Positions 45,446-56,509 of a stretch of 64,000 nucleotides of DNA are shown here, piece after piece. Both the position numbers and the translations under genes were made by a program. The notes under the pieces are model-generated. The model was given only the letters and a program-made list of their open reading frames with translations. It did no database searches and was not told the origin of the DNA. This stretch comes from Bugula neritina (Eukaryota; Bryozoa; Gymnolaemata; Cheilostomatida; Bugulidae), in NCBI GenBank assembly GCA_964035545.1, contig OZ037768.1:15562175-15626174 (forward strand). The letters are read 5' to 3'. Numbering within the stretch: position 1 is the stretch's first letter; every line of letters begins with the position of its first letter.

Positions 45446-45889
45446 GTGAAGAGTAGTAACACGGTGACCACGGTAGAAAATGCCTTGCGAGAAGGGGAGG
45501 CTTACTTGCTAGTAACTCAATTGCATAAAGGACACAGAGGCCCCCAACCAGTTGCTATAAATGCCGCGAAAAGACTCATGAATCCCCTACCACTCACTCA
45601 AGCTGTATCAACTCCATCAAGTTCCCCCTTAGATGCGGAAGTCAACCGCATGACAGAAATGTTGGAACAGTTGGTAACAGTTCTTGCCCGCTCTGATTCT
45701 ACCAAGTCAGCACAGAGACTCACGCGGTCGCCAATGGAGCCCGCGGCCCTGTGCTGGGGGTGCGGCAATCGAGGCCACCTCTGCATAGAGTGCCCCCCAG
45801 AACAGGAGGGCGTTAAACTACCACGGCCCGCGAACACCTTCCTTCCACGCAGGCCAAAAATAAAGGATCACAGGGGAGCATACCGCTGA
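45446..45889 (+). pseudogene. Family B gag, C-terminal half
   Basis: A 147-codon frame with ALREGEAYLL, DAEVNRMTEMLEQLVTVLARS and an intact zinc knuckle CWGCGNRGHLCIEC. It corresponds to the second half of G1 gag. GTTAAAC is present at the end but out of the phase needed for -1 slippage in this frame. The N-terminal gag core is missing because of the join to family A. Confidence 0.8.
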
Positions 45890-46033
45890 CTATCTGTACA
45901 GACGCGACGGTATGCCCCTCACGAATGGCAGGTACAACGTAGGACCAGCCGACCGGAAAAGCGGCCAGGTACCTTTTTCCTGCCACTCACCAACCATTTT
46001 CACCAGTTACTAGAGGAGGAGCCGACCGCTGAC

Positions 46034-46399
46034 GTGGCACCAGAAGGCCAGGCGGAAATTTCAAACCCTCCGAGGCGTAAACCTAGCCAAAGGGGGCCTC
46101 GTAAGCTACGGGCTGATCACCCGAAACCTTATCCGGGTAAAACTGAACATGCGGGAGGGGCGAAGGCACAACCACACGAAGATAGTTATTTCCTACCGGG
46201 TAAAGTGGCGGGTAGAGCTGTCACTTTCCTGCTAGATTCTGGTTGTACTACGAACATTCTCAGCCGCAGAGTTTTTGAGGCTCTTTCCCGCCAAGATAGG
46301 AGCAAAGTACAGCCATACACGGAAGAACATCGCACCCTAGCAGACGGGTCATGTATCCCCTTCCACGGTATCGTAGAACTCACTGAGCGCGTCCGGTAA
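46034..46399 (+). pseudogene. Family B protease, internally deleted
   Basis: The frame holds SYFLPGKVAGRAVTFLLDSGCTTNILSRRVF and LADGSCIPFHGIVELT. After ERVR the relatives continue with some 55 residues up to GRPLVGGVQVV; these are missing here, and the sequence passes directly to a stop and RGVQVVWN in another frame. The protease therefore lacks its C-terminal half. Confidence 0.8.
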
Positions 46400-46464
46400 G
46401 AGGCGTACAGGTAGTATGGAACTGTACCATACCAGGATGCTACCGGGCTACTATTCACTGCAGG

Positions 46465-47485
46465 GTGAACAATAACTGGATTTCCGGGCTAGGGGTAGTA
46501 GAAGGTGCTCATGAGAGTATCCAGCTCGCCAGCAGCCTAAAACAGTTGACTGCGGGAGGAGAGATCTCAGTGCAGTGCGTAAATCCCTTTACGGAGTCGG
46601 TAAACTTACCAGCAGAATCTATGCTGTGCCGTTTCTACTCTGTCCAGGAAGAGGACGTGGGACCGTCGCTGGGAGATGCCACGGAAGGCCCCCCCAGCAC
46701 CCGCAAAAAGGGCGGGGGACTGTTCCACCACACATCAAGGAGTTGTACGAGACGGCCTGTGGTGGCTGCGCGAGCAACGAGGAATGCCAGGTTATGGCGA
46801 AGTTGCTACGCGAATACGGTGATGTGTTCAGCAGCGGAGAACATGACGTGGGACTGACCGGAGCTGTCAGACACGAGATACCGCAGACTGCAGAAACAGT
46901 CACTATTCGGCAACCCACGCACAAGTTGGGGCCAGAGAAGAAGAAGGAAATCAGCCGACAAGTTCGGGATTTTCTGGATCGCGGCTTCATAGAGCCAGCC
47001 CATAGTGCATGGAGCTCGCCGGTCATTTTGGTCTGGAAGAAAGACGGAAGTTGGCAGTTCTGTGTGGACTACCGCAAGCTTAATAGCGTGACCATACAGG
47101 ACGCCTACCCTCTACCTCGTATTGATGAATCCTTGGACACCCTAGCCGGTAGCAAGTACTTAAGTACATTAGACTTGTTGAGCAGTTGCTGGCAGGTCCC
47201 TCTGAGTCCCGATGCCCAGAAGAAGGCGGCGTTCATCACGCGAGATGGATTATGGAAGTGGAAGGTGCTGCCATTTGGGCTGACCTCTGCCCCAGCCACC
47301 TTCCAGAGGCTGATGGAACAAGTCTTCAGCGGACTCCACTGAAAGACATTGCTGATCTACCTTGATGACATCATCGTGATCTCCCCTGACTTCCAGACAC
47401 ACATCAGTCGTCCGAGGGAGGTTTTCGAAAAACTCAGAGGTGCTGATCTGAAGCTGAAACCTTCCAAGTGCACTCTGTTGCAGCC
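46465..47485 (+). pseudogene. Family B linker and reverse transcriptase, broken
   Basis: The linker (NWISGLGVVEGAHESIQL...CVNPFTES) is in the frame 46465-46857; it shifts near 46,700 to the frame 46575-47342, which contains the RT fingers and palm (FCVDYRKLNSVTIQDAYPLPRIDESL, SAPATFQRLMEQVF). A TGA at 47340-47342 replaces the Trp of LHWKTLL. YLDDIIVISPDF follows in the next frame (from 47349). The segment ends at KLKPSKCTLLQP, where family A gag begins. Confidence 0.82.
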
Positions 47486-47782
47486 CGCCAAGTGGTCGAG
47501 GAGCATGAGGAGACCACCCCACTTCCAACTCCACAGGTAGCAGCAGCTGCAACTAAATCACCCGAGCAGACGCAGCTCACCATGTTAATAGACATGATGA
47601 AAGGCCTGCAGGCTACGGTGACGAAGTTGCAGAGCGAACAGGCGGATAGGCGGGCTCCCCGATCACGGGACAACCCTGTCCGCCCATCTCTGCTAACCTG
47701 TTGGGGGTGCGGGGCGCAAGGGCACGTGAGGAGGCACTGCCCTAAAGGCCAAGGGCCTTTAAACACCCAAGGCTCACGGTAA
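47486..47782 (+). pseudogene. Family A gag, C-terminal part (second copy)
   Basis: About 100 codons starting at RQVVEEHEETTPLP, homologous to gag residues ~210-310 of 43982-44896 (MKGLQATVTKLQ, QADRRAPRSRDNPVRPS). The zinc knuckle CWGCGAQGHVRRHC is intact. No start is available here because the N-terminal part is replaced by family B sequence. It ends TAA inside the second frameshift hairpin. Confidence 0.82.
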
Positions 47783-47801
47783 CTTCCGCCAACCGTGGGC
47801 C
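47758..47801 (+). promoter_or_regulatory. Putative -1 ribosomal frameshift signal, gag-pol junction A2
   Basis: TTTAAAC (47758-47764) in gag phase, 6-nt spacer ACCCAA, stem GGCTCACGGT (47771-47780) / ACCGTGGGCC (47792-47801) with an 11-nt loop. The -1 frame is open from 47746 to 50907. Confidence 0.85.
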
Positions 47802-50800
47802 TCACGCCAATCCCATCCGGGATAGGACTCGGAGAGGAGAAGAAGAGACCTCCACAGGGTCTGCCGATACCGAGTGGCAGAGGCCACGGAGATCTCGGAG
47901 ACCGCAAGGTCTACCCGATCCTCCGGCCTGGCAACTCCAGAACCGGTTCGCGGGGTTGCCCGAGGAGGTTGTGGAGGAGGATTCAGCTTACTCGCAAGAG
48001 TACCCCAAGCTACCCTCCCGACCTCAGAAAACCCCCGTTGTCTCTAAGACGAAGAGGAGGCCCGCTGTGCGGACCCAAGTTGTGTCTCCCCACGAGACTG
48101 ACCGCTCCAGGAGCACCCAGCCATATGGAAGCAGCTACTTCCTGCCCGGAAAGATTTCGGGTAAAGCTGCCACATTCCTACTGGATACTGGGTGCACTAC
48201 CAACCTGCTGAGTAGGCGTCTCTTTGACACTCTTGGTGCACGAGAGCGGGCGAGCCTCGAGCCGTATGAAGGTGCGCATGGTACGTTGGCGGACGGATCA
48301 TGCATTCCTCTCTACGGCGTCATTTCACTACCTGGACGCGTCCGTGATCAAGCAATTCACGAGACGTTTATAGTCAACCAGCTGAAGGAGGACGCCATCC
48401 TGGGAATGCCGTTTCTGGAGAAACACCAGTGTCACATGGATTTCCAGAAGTCAGTGGTGGTGATGGCTGGGAAGGAGCTTGTCTGCGTCGACAAGTTCGG
48501 AAGACCCTTGGTGGGCGGAGTCCAGGTAGTGCGGGACTGCACGGTTCCGGGGAGATCTCAGGCGACTCTTCGCTGCAGAGTCAACTGCAAGGGGATCGCC
48601 GGCCTGGGGGTGGTTGAGGAAACGCACGGAGCGACCCGACTAGCAAACAGCCTGAATCGGCTAAATTGTCGGCAGGAGCTCCTCGTGCAGTGCATCAACC
48701 CCTTCACGGAACCTGTCCGATTATCGGCCGGAACGCTGGTGGGGAAGTACCACTCCATCCAGGACGCGGATGTGGGTCCGGCACTGGAAACAGTGGCCGA
48801 TACCCAGGGAAACCCCCCTCGCACCAGCCGAGGAGCAGTCCCGGAGCATATGGCTGACCTGTATAGTGGAGCATGTGGAAACTGTACGAGTAGTACTGAA
48901 CGCCAAGTACTGGCTCAACTACTTGCGGAGTACAGTGATGTCTTCAGTCGTGGCGATGAAGACATGGGGCTGACTAAGGTTATCTCCCACGAGATACCCC
49001 TGGCAGCCGGCACCACTCCCATCAGGCAGCCTACTCGGCGTCTAGGCCCGGAGAAGGAGAAGGAGGTGAGCCGACAGGTACAGGATCTTCTCGACCGGGA
49101 TCTAATTGAGCCTTCCCACGGTGCGTGGAGCTCTCCAGTAGTCCTGGTCAAGAAGAAGGATGGTAGCTGGAGATTATGCGTGGACTACCGCAGACTCAAC
49201 AGCGTTACCATCCAGGACGCCTACCCTCTCCCACGGATAGATGAGTCTCTGGATGCCCTCGCGGGTAGCAAGTACTTCAGTACTTTGGATCTGCTTAGCG
49301 GGTACTGGCAAGTACCCCTCAGTCCTGATGCCCAGGACAAAGCAGCGTTCATCATCTGCGACGGACTCTGGAAGTGGAAAGTACTGCCATTTGGACTAAC
49401 GTCCGCTCCGGCAACTTTCCAACGGCTCATGGAGCAGGTCCTCAGTGGGTTACACTGGAAGACCCTCCTCATCTATCTGGACGACATCATTGTCATCTCC
49501 CCAGACTTTTCGACTCATGTCAGTCGTCTGCGGGAGGTCTTTGACCGTCTCCGGGCAGCTGGGCTGAAGCTGAAGCCCTCCAAGTGCGCACTTCTGCAGC
49601 CGGAAGTCACACACCTGGGCCATGTGGTTGGCCGTGATGGGGTCGCTACCCATCCCGAGAAGGTACAGGCTGTGAAGGAGTGGACTGTCCCCCGTGACCT
49701 CCCCGAGTTGCGCGCATTCCTGGGCCTAGTAGGGTACTACCGGCAGTACATACCTGGCTTCGCAGGAGTGGCCCAGCCGTTAAATCGGCTGACCGCCAAG
49801 GGGTCCGGTGGCAGTGGACGCAGGAGGAGCAGCAGGGATGCCCTCAAGGTCAGTCCTGATGGCCTCCTGATGACAACGTTAGCAGCAGACAACCGCCAGC
49901 AGGAGAGGGACCGCGTCGTCTGTCCACGCGCTCTCCGACGGGAACTGATCTGGGACACCCATAAGCAGGCTCATGCTGGAGTCAGTCGGGTCATCAGGTG
50001 TCTGCGGCTGCGTTGGTATTGGCCCGGGATGATGCGGGACGTACGACTGCGGGTACGGCAATGCGAGGTCTGCCAAGCTAGCAAGCATGGCCGCCCCACG
50101 AAAACCACTGGTCGACGCCGGCTGTACGCTGGTCGACCGTGGCAAGTAGTGGCGGTAGACCTCGTCGGGCCTATGCCGTTATCCGCCAGAGGAAACACCT
50201 GGATACTGGTGCTCACGGACCACTTTACCCGGTGGGCGGATGCTCTGGCTATTCCAGGCGCAACCGCCCCCACGGTGGCCCGGACCCTGGACCAACATGT
50301 GTTCTGTTACCTCGGTTTGCCCGAGCAGATACATACGGACCAGGGCGCCCAGTTCCAGTCCCAGCTCATGGGAGACCTCTGCCGGATATGGGGGGTGAAC
50401 CAGAGTCGGACCACCCCATATCACCCGCAAGGGAACGGAGTCGTCGAGCGGAACAACAAGATGTTGGGGGACGCGCTCCGGAGCCTGCTCCTTGGTCGAG
50501 GTCAGGAAGAATGGGACGTGGTGCTGCCGCAGATCATGCGGGCCTACCGCAGCACACCACACTCCGCCACGCAGGAGACCCCAAACTTCCTGATGCTAGG
50601 CCGAGAGACGCGGGTCCCGGAACACCTGACATACCATGTTCCTGCCCCCGAGTCACTGGTACACAAATATGTGGAGGGTCTGATGAACATCATGGGCAAA
50701 GCTCATGATGCGCTGCGCACCCAGCAGTGGCAGACCTGCACAGAGGACTCAGAGGAGCCCCCGTTGTACCAGGTGGAAGACTGGGTCTGGATGGTGAGCT

Positions 50801-50907
50801 ACCGTAGGCGACGCGGACAGTCGGCTAAGCTTCAGCCCAAGTTCGTCGGTCTCTACTGCGTAGTGGAGGTGCTGCCCAACCACACATACCGTTTGAAGCG
50901 CTCTTGA
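47765..50907 (+). CDS. Family A pol: protease, reverse transcriptase, integrase; RNase H missing
   Basis: The longest intact pol frame of the Gypsy group, open from 47746 and reached by -1 slippage; a separate ATG is not needed. In order: RRSRRPQGLPDPPAW module; protease with DTG (48184-48192); linker; RT with FGLTSAPATFQRLMEQ and YLDDIIVISPDF (49474-49509); integrase zinc segment (HKQAHAG ... CEVCQASKHG, ~49,960-50,090); catalytic Asp at 50158 and 50338 and Glu at 50446, spaced as DD35E; a C-terminal LPNHTYRLKRS segment. Between LNRLTAKG (49,800) and SPDGLL (49,853) the RNase H domain of its relatives is absent (about 740 bp), and the ~50 codons at the join are in a shifted frame, yet the frame stays open. 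It ends at TGA where relatives have Gly. Confidence 0.9.
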
Positions 50908-52013
50908 CAGGTCTCCGTCTAGAGCGAGCAGCGCCTCAAACCTTACCATGCCAGCCCAGACGCAGTTGGTCAGGCTCCACCCCTCCTGGAGCCCCACCGT
51001 CAGCCCAACCGTCGAGGACAGGCCACCCAGCCCCAAGAGGTGGAAATTATGGTTCCCAGAGAGTCGGACCAGGAGCAGGCCGCCTTGATAGAGCAGCTGG
51101 AGCGACAGCAGAGAGAGGAGCGGGAGCGAGAACAGCGGCAAGCCCTAGGACCACCACCCTCCCTGGGGAGGACACCCCCACCCCCGTGTTGGGTGAAGGC
51201 GGGGACCCCCCTACTAGGGTAGCCCAGGAGCCACCAATACCACCGGTGCCTGTTCCAATTGAGAGGAGCCAGCGGTCAAGAAGACCCCCCAGGTATCTGG
51301 CAGACTATGCTGTAGGGCACCTGGAGTGGCCCCCTCATGAGGACAACCCACCCAGTACGGACGACCACCCCATCTTGGCTGGAAATTCCCTCCATCACTC
51401 CGGAGAATTCCACCAAGAAGAAGATTTCACACAGCTAGCACGTGAGTTACAGCTTAAGTTGAATTCTAATCCTGATACCCCTAAGTATAATTTAAACACT
51501 GATATTCAGACACTGGCATCAGCTATGGGAATTACCTCGCCAGATACCCAAACAGAGGAACGTAAGGATACCGAGGAGGCCAGTCGATCTGACTCCCCTC
51601 CCCCACCAGCTCCTGTTTCGGCTCCCCACAGCCAGCAGGACGACACCCCCTCTTCCGAGGTGTGTTCTGCCAGCGTTAGTGGCCCTGACCCCGAACCGGT
51701 TGAGCTCCAGCTCACAGCTGGGGAGGAGCAGGGCACTCTATACGGCGACCACCTCGCAGGCAGAGACGAAGAGGACTCCCCAATACTGGCAATGCCTCGG
51801 GCTCTGGTCGCCCGCCAGTATTGGATATCTGGAGCACCAGGCAGCCAGATAGAAGAACAGACTCAGCCAACCCACCCACAATTGCCCCGTCACGGACAGA
51901 GTATGGCACTTCCTTACCGAGAGTGCGTCCTGGATAGTGCAATCCAGGCCTGGTCCCGTATCCTCGACCCATGTACAGAAGGGATAGAAAGCCTGGTGCA
52001 CCACCTCCAATGA
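50908..52013 (+). pseudogene. Family A pol C-terminal tail, interrupted, with an added proline-rich region
   Basis: After the TGA at 50905-50907 the same frame still encodes a tail like that of the minus-strand element (RLKPYHASPDAVGQAPPLLEP), with a further TAG at 50922-50924, and is open again to 51222. A second frame, open to 52013, carries the continuation IERSQRSRRPPRYLADYAVG, matching LERRQRTRVPPSYLKDF of the 58264-59613 frame. Beyond this match some 230 codons rich in Pro, Ser, Asp and Gln follow (HLEWPPHEDNPPS ... SLVHHLQ) which the other element does not have. I recognise no domain in them. Confidence 0.65.
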
Positions 52014-52196
52014 TAAAACCGGACAACTAGGGGCCGCTGGCAATAGCCACCTGAACTGTATATCTTCTCTTGTTACGTGTGATTAATCATAATACTTTTC
52101 TGTTAACCGCATATTTTTCTACGTTTGTGTTTCTTTTTTTTTTGTGGAATCATTGTTTTGTTATCGAAAAGGGGATGCTTTTTGATGGGGAGAGAA
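52014..52196 (+). other. G2 3' untranslated segment and polypurine tract
   Basis: Non-coding AT-rich DNA ending in GGGGAGAGAA (52187-52196) directly before TGTGATAG; composition and place fit the plus-strand primer. Confidence 0.8.
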
Positions 52197-52754
52197 TGTG
52201 ATAGATTCTCATCCTCTACTGTAACTGCGTGTGTCAGTATTATAATTACTGTTGCGTATATTTTGAATGCTGTAATTGTAGCTAAGTTGGGCTAGCTTTC
52301 TAATGCCCTATTATTGTGATTGTTGTTAAAGCTTTCAGTATAATGTAATTTTCATGAAATACGCGTTTCCAGAGTTATTTTCCCTTTTTGCTATTTTATC
52401 GTTTTGCATTAATACTGATACTGGAAATTTGTGTAGCTTTTATGAATGCCTTCAATAGGTTGTTATTATAGCTAAATTCTTGGCCTATTGAATGATTCAT
52501 TCTCCTTTGTCTATTTTTCTTTTGTTACTGTCAAGCTTAACTTTCTTTTGTCTGTTGGAACATTCTAGATGTGAAATCTTGTGTATAAAAGCAGGCGAGT
52601 TTCCAGTGTAGATTCAGACTACTACTGGAGCTCGCTGGTAGTAGGACCACATAAGCTGTATCTGATGCAAATAAAGTTTATCTTTCATTCGTATTCAAAT
52701 ACTTAGCTTATTCTCTCTAGAGCATGTAGGCACTAGTTGCATTCAAAACCCACA
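52197..52754 (+). repeat. 3' LTR of G2
   Basis: Starts TGTGATAGATTCTC; the last part (52574-52754) matches the 5' LTR, including TATAAAA, ACTACTGGAGCTC, AATAAA, GCACTAGTTG and CCCACA. The 5' LTR continues 11 bases further to TATCACA, the inverse of TGTGATA, while here satellite-like DNA follows CCCACA. So the last bases appear to be lost. The first ~375 bp have no counterpart in the 5' LTR. Confidence 0.78.
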
Positions 52755-53053
52755 GTTTACTACAATATGCAATAAATCAATGAACCATAACATAGCAAAA
52801 TGTACCTATATTGTATTATATTAGATTACACCTCGTTATACTACAATATACCATACTACAGTATACTATAATGTGATATGGCATGTCATAGGACACTATA
52901 ATATCATAATATACCACAAAATTCCATATACACATTACACTATATCCCCACTCACGCAGGGCCACGAAGGTGAAAGATGACCATACCAAATACACTATAG
53001 TAAGCCATTATAGCATGTCATAATACACTATAATATTGTAACATGTCATAATA
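52755..53053. repeat. Degenerate AT-rich short repeats
   Basis: Loose repeats of TATACTATAATG, CATGTCATAATACACTATAATA and similar. They are related in style to the other satellites but too diverged to assign. No gene. Confidence 0.6.
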
Positions 53054-53330
53054 AATTAGGGGAGAGTGGGGCTGGTGGAGCTATGGGTCAAGTTGAACCA
53101 TATGCTCTAAATTTTCTCCTTTAAATTATTGCAGTATTTTACCTCCTTTACTTAAGAGCTTTCTAGGTCAGCCACCAGATGTTTTTAAATACCTATATAG
53201 AATCAAAAAAAAGGTTTTCAGATGAGCTAGTATTTTTCACATATTTTGCATAAAATTGGCAATTACTTTCTTCAAACCTATGTTCAAAAATGCAAATTTT
53301 GGTTCAGCCAGCCCTAACCAGTCTTCCTTT
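53054..53330. mobile_element. Possible small TIR element
   Basis: GAGAGTGGGGCTGGTGGAGC at the left and GGTTCAGCCAGCCCTAACC at the right are approximate inverse complements with a shared core GGGCTGG. The match is about two thirds, and no target duplication was established. Confidence 0.35.
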
Positions 53331-54852
53331 CACTAAATAAAAGTCATGACTTCCATAGAACTGAGACATACTCCAGTAGTTCCTTTCTTTCACACACCTC
53401 AGCTCATGACACCAAAGCTCTGTGTCCACAGCAAAATAGCAAACACCACCAATCCTACTGCAGTTCCTCATAATGAAAGTACATCAAACAGAACATATAT
53501 TTTTCTTTCAGATGCTCACAGGTCGACCCTCATACAATATGGCAGTAGACATTGAGATTATACTAACTGTAATTAATTGGAATGCCAGTGAAATTTCTTG
53601 CTCTCATCAAAACAAACAAAGTTAACCAACGTGCCTATAATTAGAAAACCATTGCACTAGTCATGTATATGTAGCTGTTTTGCTTTTATGGCTATGACAA
53701 ATTTGCACACGACAGTCAACATGATTTCCTCATGTGTATGATTTCACTATGACTAAGTTATATAAATAGTTTTTTTTACACCATCAGCTTCCTGAAATGA
53801 TTCATTCATTGAAGAATATTTTACTCTCAGCTCTCATTCTACGCTACACTTTCAGTCAGCTAACATGTAGCATAAACTGCTGAGTAACTTTTCACTTATG
53901 TTATATTAAATATTTTGTTGCATTTAAATCAATATTGTCAAAGTAGAGAATAAATACCTACTACATTAACATCAAAGTTATAAGCTTCATTCCTGGATGG
54001 TCTAACAAGGTAATTATTGCTATTGTAGTATTTTTGACAATCATTTATGGCATTTGTATTATCCTTTTTTTAATATCAATTTTAATAATTTAGATGGTGT
54101 ATACTGATTTTTATAGCAAGACTTGTTCTTTACTTGAAGCTTATTAGTTAGTGTCAAATTATCACTGATAAAAGTTTTATCACATATTATCATTCATTAT
54201 GGCATATTCACAATTTCATTAATTGTAGTTTTCACGACAGTTTTACCAATAAAACATCAGTAGAGACTGAAGACCACATTGTGCCTGTTTACAAACCAGG
54301 GATGATAGTTTACACTAACGATAGGAAAATGCTTTACTAAAACTGTATTAAACCTTATAAATATGTATTTAAATTGAATTGAATCAAAGTTGCTTATAAT
54401 AAACTACTGAATAATTGTGTCAATAACAAGATTGAAATCCTCAAAATTGATTAATTCAATGTTGCAAGATTCAAGAGTCAACATTGAAAAAGTGTTCTTG
54501 GTAAGCAATTCAAAATTTAGCATTGAAAAATAAGAAAATGGAAAAAAATTATCAAATTTTTAACAAACTGAATTTAGAATATTCAGCATCCTTCCGTGGC
54601 CAATGGTTGAAGAGGCAATCTGTGCTACTCAACTTGTTCCACAGAGACATAAAACTAACTAGTTCTTTACACTTCTGATAGGAAGTTGGTAGATTTTCCC
54701 TGCAACAAACATTAAATAAAATACCTAGACATCCGTATCGCACCCGGTATATTATAATGCAACTGAAGTTAAAAAGTGAATTGATATGTTATTCAATGAA
54801 ACAGCCTGTATAGTCTGGAAGTAACCTCCAATTATGTTCCATTTATTACACA
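53331..54852. other. AT-rich stretch without recognisable gene
   Basis: A 69-codon plus-strand frame (53346-53555) and a 63-codon minus-strand frame (54552-54743) exist, but neither shows a domain, a homologue in the window or flanking signals. I find no repeat structure here. Confidence 0.6.
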
Positions 54853-54880
54853 GGGGGGAGGGGAGGGGGGGTTTGGGGGG
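54853..54880 (+). other. G-quadruplex-type run
   Basis: Four G-tracts of 4-7 bases with loops A, A and TTT (GGGGGGAGGGGAGGGGGG, then GTTTGGGGGG), in an otherwise AT-rich region. It meets the usual G3+N1-7 pattern four times over. Confidence 0.85.
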
Positions 54881-54889
54881 TGACAATTA

Positions 54890-56280
54890 TACATGCTGAT
54901 AATTATAGATGCTCTCACTTTTTTGTTGTAAAAACCCTGAAATGTTTCTGTCCAATCAATTAGCCACAAAAGCTCTTCAAACTTTTGCAAGAGCTGTTTT
55001 CCCACAATTTTGTCCAAATCTGTTAAGTATTATCTTGAAACGATTGTAAGTAGTTTATTATATATACGTGCAAAAACTTTTGCAAATGATCCTAGATGTG
55101 TTTTCCACTTTCCTGAACTTAATTATTGTGATTTTTTATGAAAACATCTAAAAAAGGAGACCATATGAACACAAACAAACTAAGGAATAGGGTTCTTAGT
55201 TAATGCAAACATTATTATTGATCAGCTATGAAAAAGCCAAATTACAAGTAAGTCTATGTCTGATAATGATTTTCTTCACAATTTTAAATATCATAACTAC
55301 CTGCACAAGAAAGTAATGAGAAGCATGAGCAGGTTGATTTGGATTCTGAAGGATAATATTTTAAATTTGTATGATTGAACTTTGCCAATAAATTCAAGTT
55401 GAACTATATATATACATGTATACCTATAAAAAATTTGGTTTTTGAAACAATGCTATTGGTTAGAATGCATATTTTTATGCTATTTCACTAATGACTTTAG
55501 ATTCAAAATTATTTTAGCTCAGTTACAGTTACAGAAAAAATACCCGAATGCTTTGCTATAATTTAAAATATATATTATTATGTCTAAGCCACCCATTAAA
55601 AAATGATGTTGGGGTGCCATATGTAAAAATCATGGCCATGTGCTTTTTTCAAGTGTGCCATGCATTGGTCACAAAAAACAATTTCTTATTAGCAAATAAA
55701 AAAAGCTGCATTTAAAAGTGCTGCCTTTTTGTGTGAAACATGGAGTAAAAAGACTTTAGAAAAAGATATTGTTATAGTTGTTGCATTCGAGAAAACCTGC
55801 TTCAGCTGAAATTTTCCAAACAAGGCAGAATTCTCAAGAAAACAGAACTCAAATACTTACAATCAGGTCGATAGGAAGCAGATACACCAATGTGTTTACA
55901 AGTAAAATATCTTATGAACAACATAAGCGTAAGTGTGATAATTAAATTTCAAGACAAGCCGATGTTGTCATCTCATGTTTCACTATTTGCAAAACATTAC
56001 CTTTTACCAATTATATTTATTCACAGGGCATGGTAATTATAGTGTCATCCCAGATAGCCGCTGTCAGAGTTAAACATTTTGGTAGGGCCTACAATAGATA
56101 TTTTATGTGCAATTTATTTGAATATATCATTGAAATAAAATTTGAATAATTGCTTGTTATTTAGCACATAAATAAATTCCTTTGCTCTGCATTAGCTTAC
56201 TAGTTTTGCATATTTTATACTCTTTGTTGTTTGAAAAGATATTTTGTTAACAAGTATTCATTAAAGATAATGCCTATTAA
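54890..56280 (+). repeat. Decayed dispersed repeat, copy R2
   Basis: Plus-strand counterpart of R1 (30004-31770). Matches include GTCCAAATCTGTTAAGTATT, AAGTAATGAGAAGCATGAGC and TGAAACATGGAGTAAAAA. The plus-strand translations of ~54,998-55,185 and ~55,735-56,100 are interrupted relatives of the R1 protein fragments. The following 230 bp to 56509 are AT-rich without recognisable features. Confidence 0.68.
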
Positions 56281-56509
56281 TTATATATTGCTATGTTTTG
56301 CCCCGAACAAATATTTGAAAATTAGAATATTATTCCAGATAATTCATGTTAGCTATTATAGCTATTAGCATATCAATCAGGCAATACAATGGTTATACAG
56401 GTAGATATAGGTAAATTACTACATTCCGTACCAAAATAAAAAATAGCAGCTAACGAGAGAGCGTCCAAATGGGAAGCATTTATCTGGGATGAAACCGTAT
56501 AAGAGGTAT

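Larger units (their letters stand above)
45430..47485 (+). mobile_element. Family B Gypsy segment joined inside family A sequence
   Basis: The segment carries gag C-terminus, protease and the first part of the reverse transcriptase of a relative of G1 (DSG protease). It lacks its own LTRs, gag N-terminus, RNase H and integrase. The left join lies in protease codons of family A, the right join in RT codons (KLKPSKCTLLQP) followed at once by family A gag (RQVVEEHEE). No target duplication is visible. Confidence 0.82.
43506..52754 (+). mobile_element. Mosaic Gypsy-type element G2 (family A - B - A)
   Basis: Reading left to right: LTR, primer site, complete family A gag, the start of family A pol up to the protease (stop 45,429), a family B segment (gag C-terminus, protease, RT; 45430-47485), then family A gag C-terminus and pol to the integrase, a C-terminal tail, polypurine tract and 3' LTR. 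Both joins jump from a downstream pol position back to a gag position. The two family A overlaps (about 44,620-45,425 and 47,490-48,200) differ clearly, so they are not a recent duplication. The two LTRs share only their 3' half. No target duplication is recognisable. Confidence 0.85.

Noticed and set aside
45805-45820. GTTAAAC in the family B gag as a frameshift site
   Set aside because: It is not in the phase needed (frame reads GTT-AAA), and I see no equivalent hairpin at the right distance.
50139-50708. 189-codon plus-strand frame overlapping the family A integrase
   Set aside because: Shadow of the integrase in another phase, produced by GC-rich codons.
53346-53555. 69-codon plus-strand frame as a possible small host gene
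   Set aside because: No domain, no homologue in the window, AT-rich surroundings and no supporting signals.
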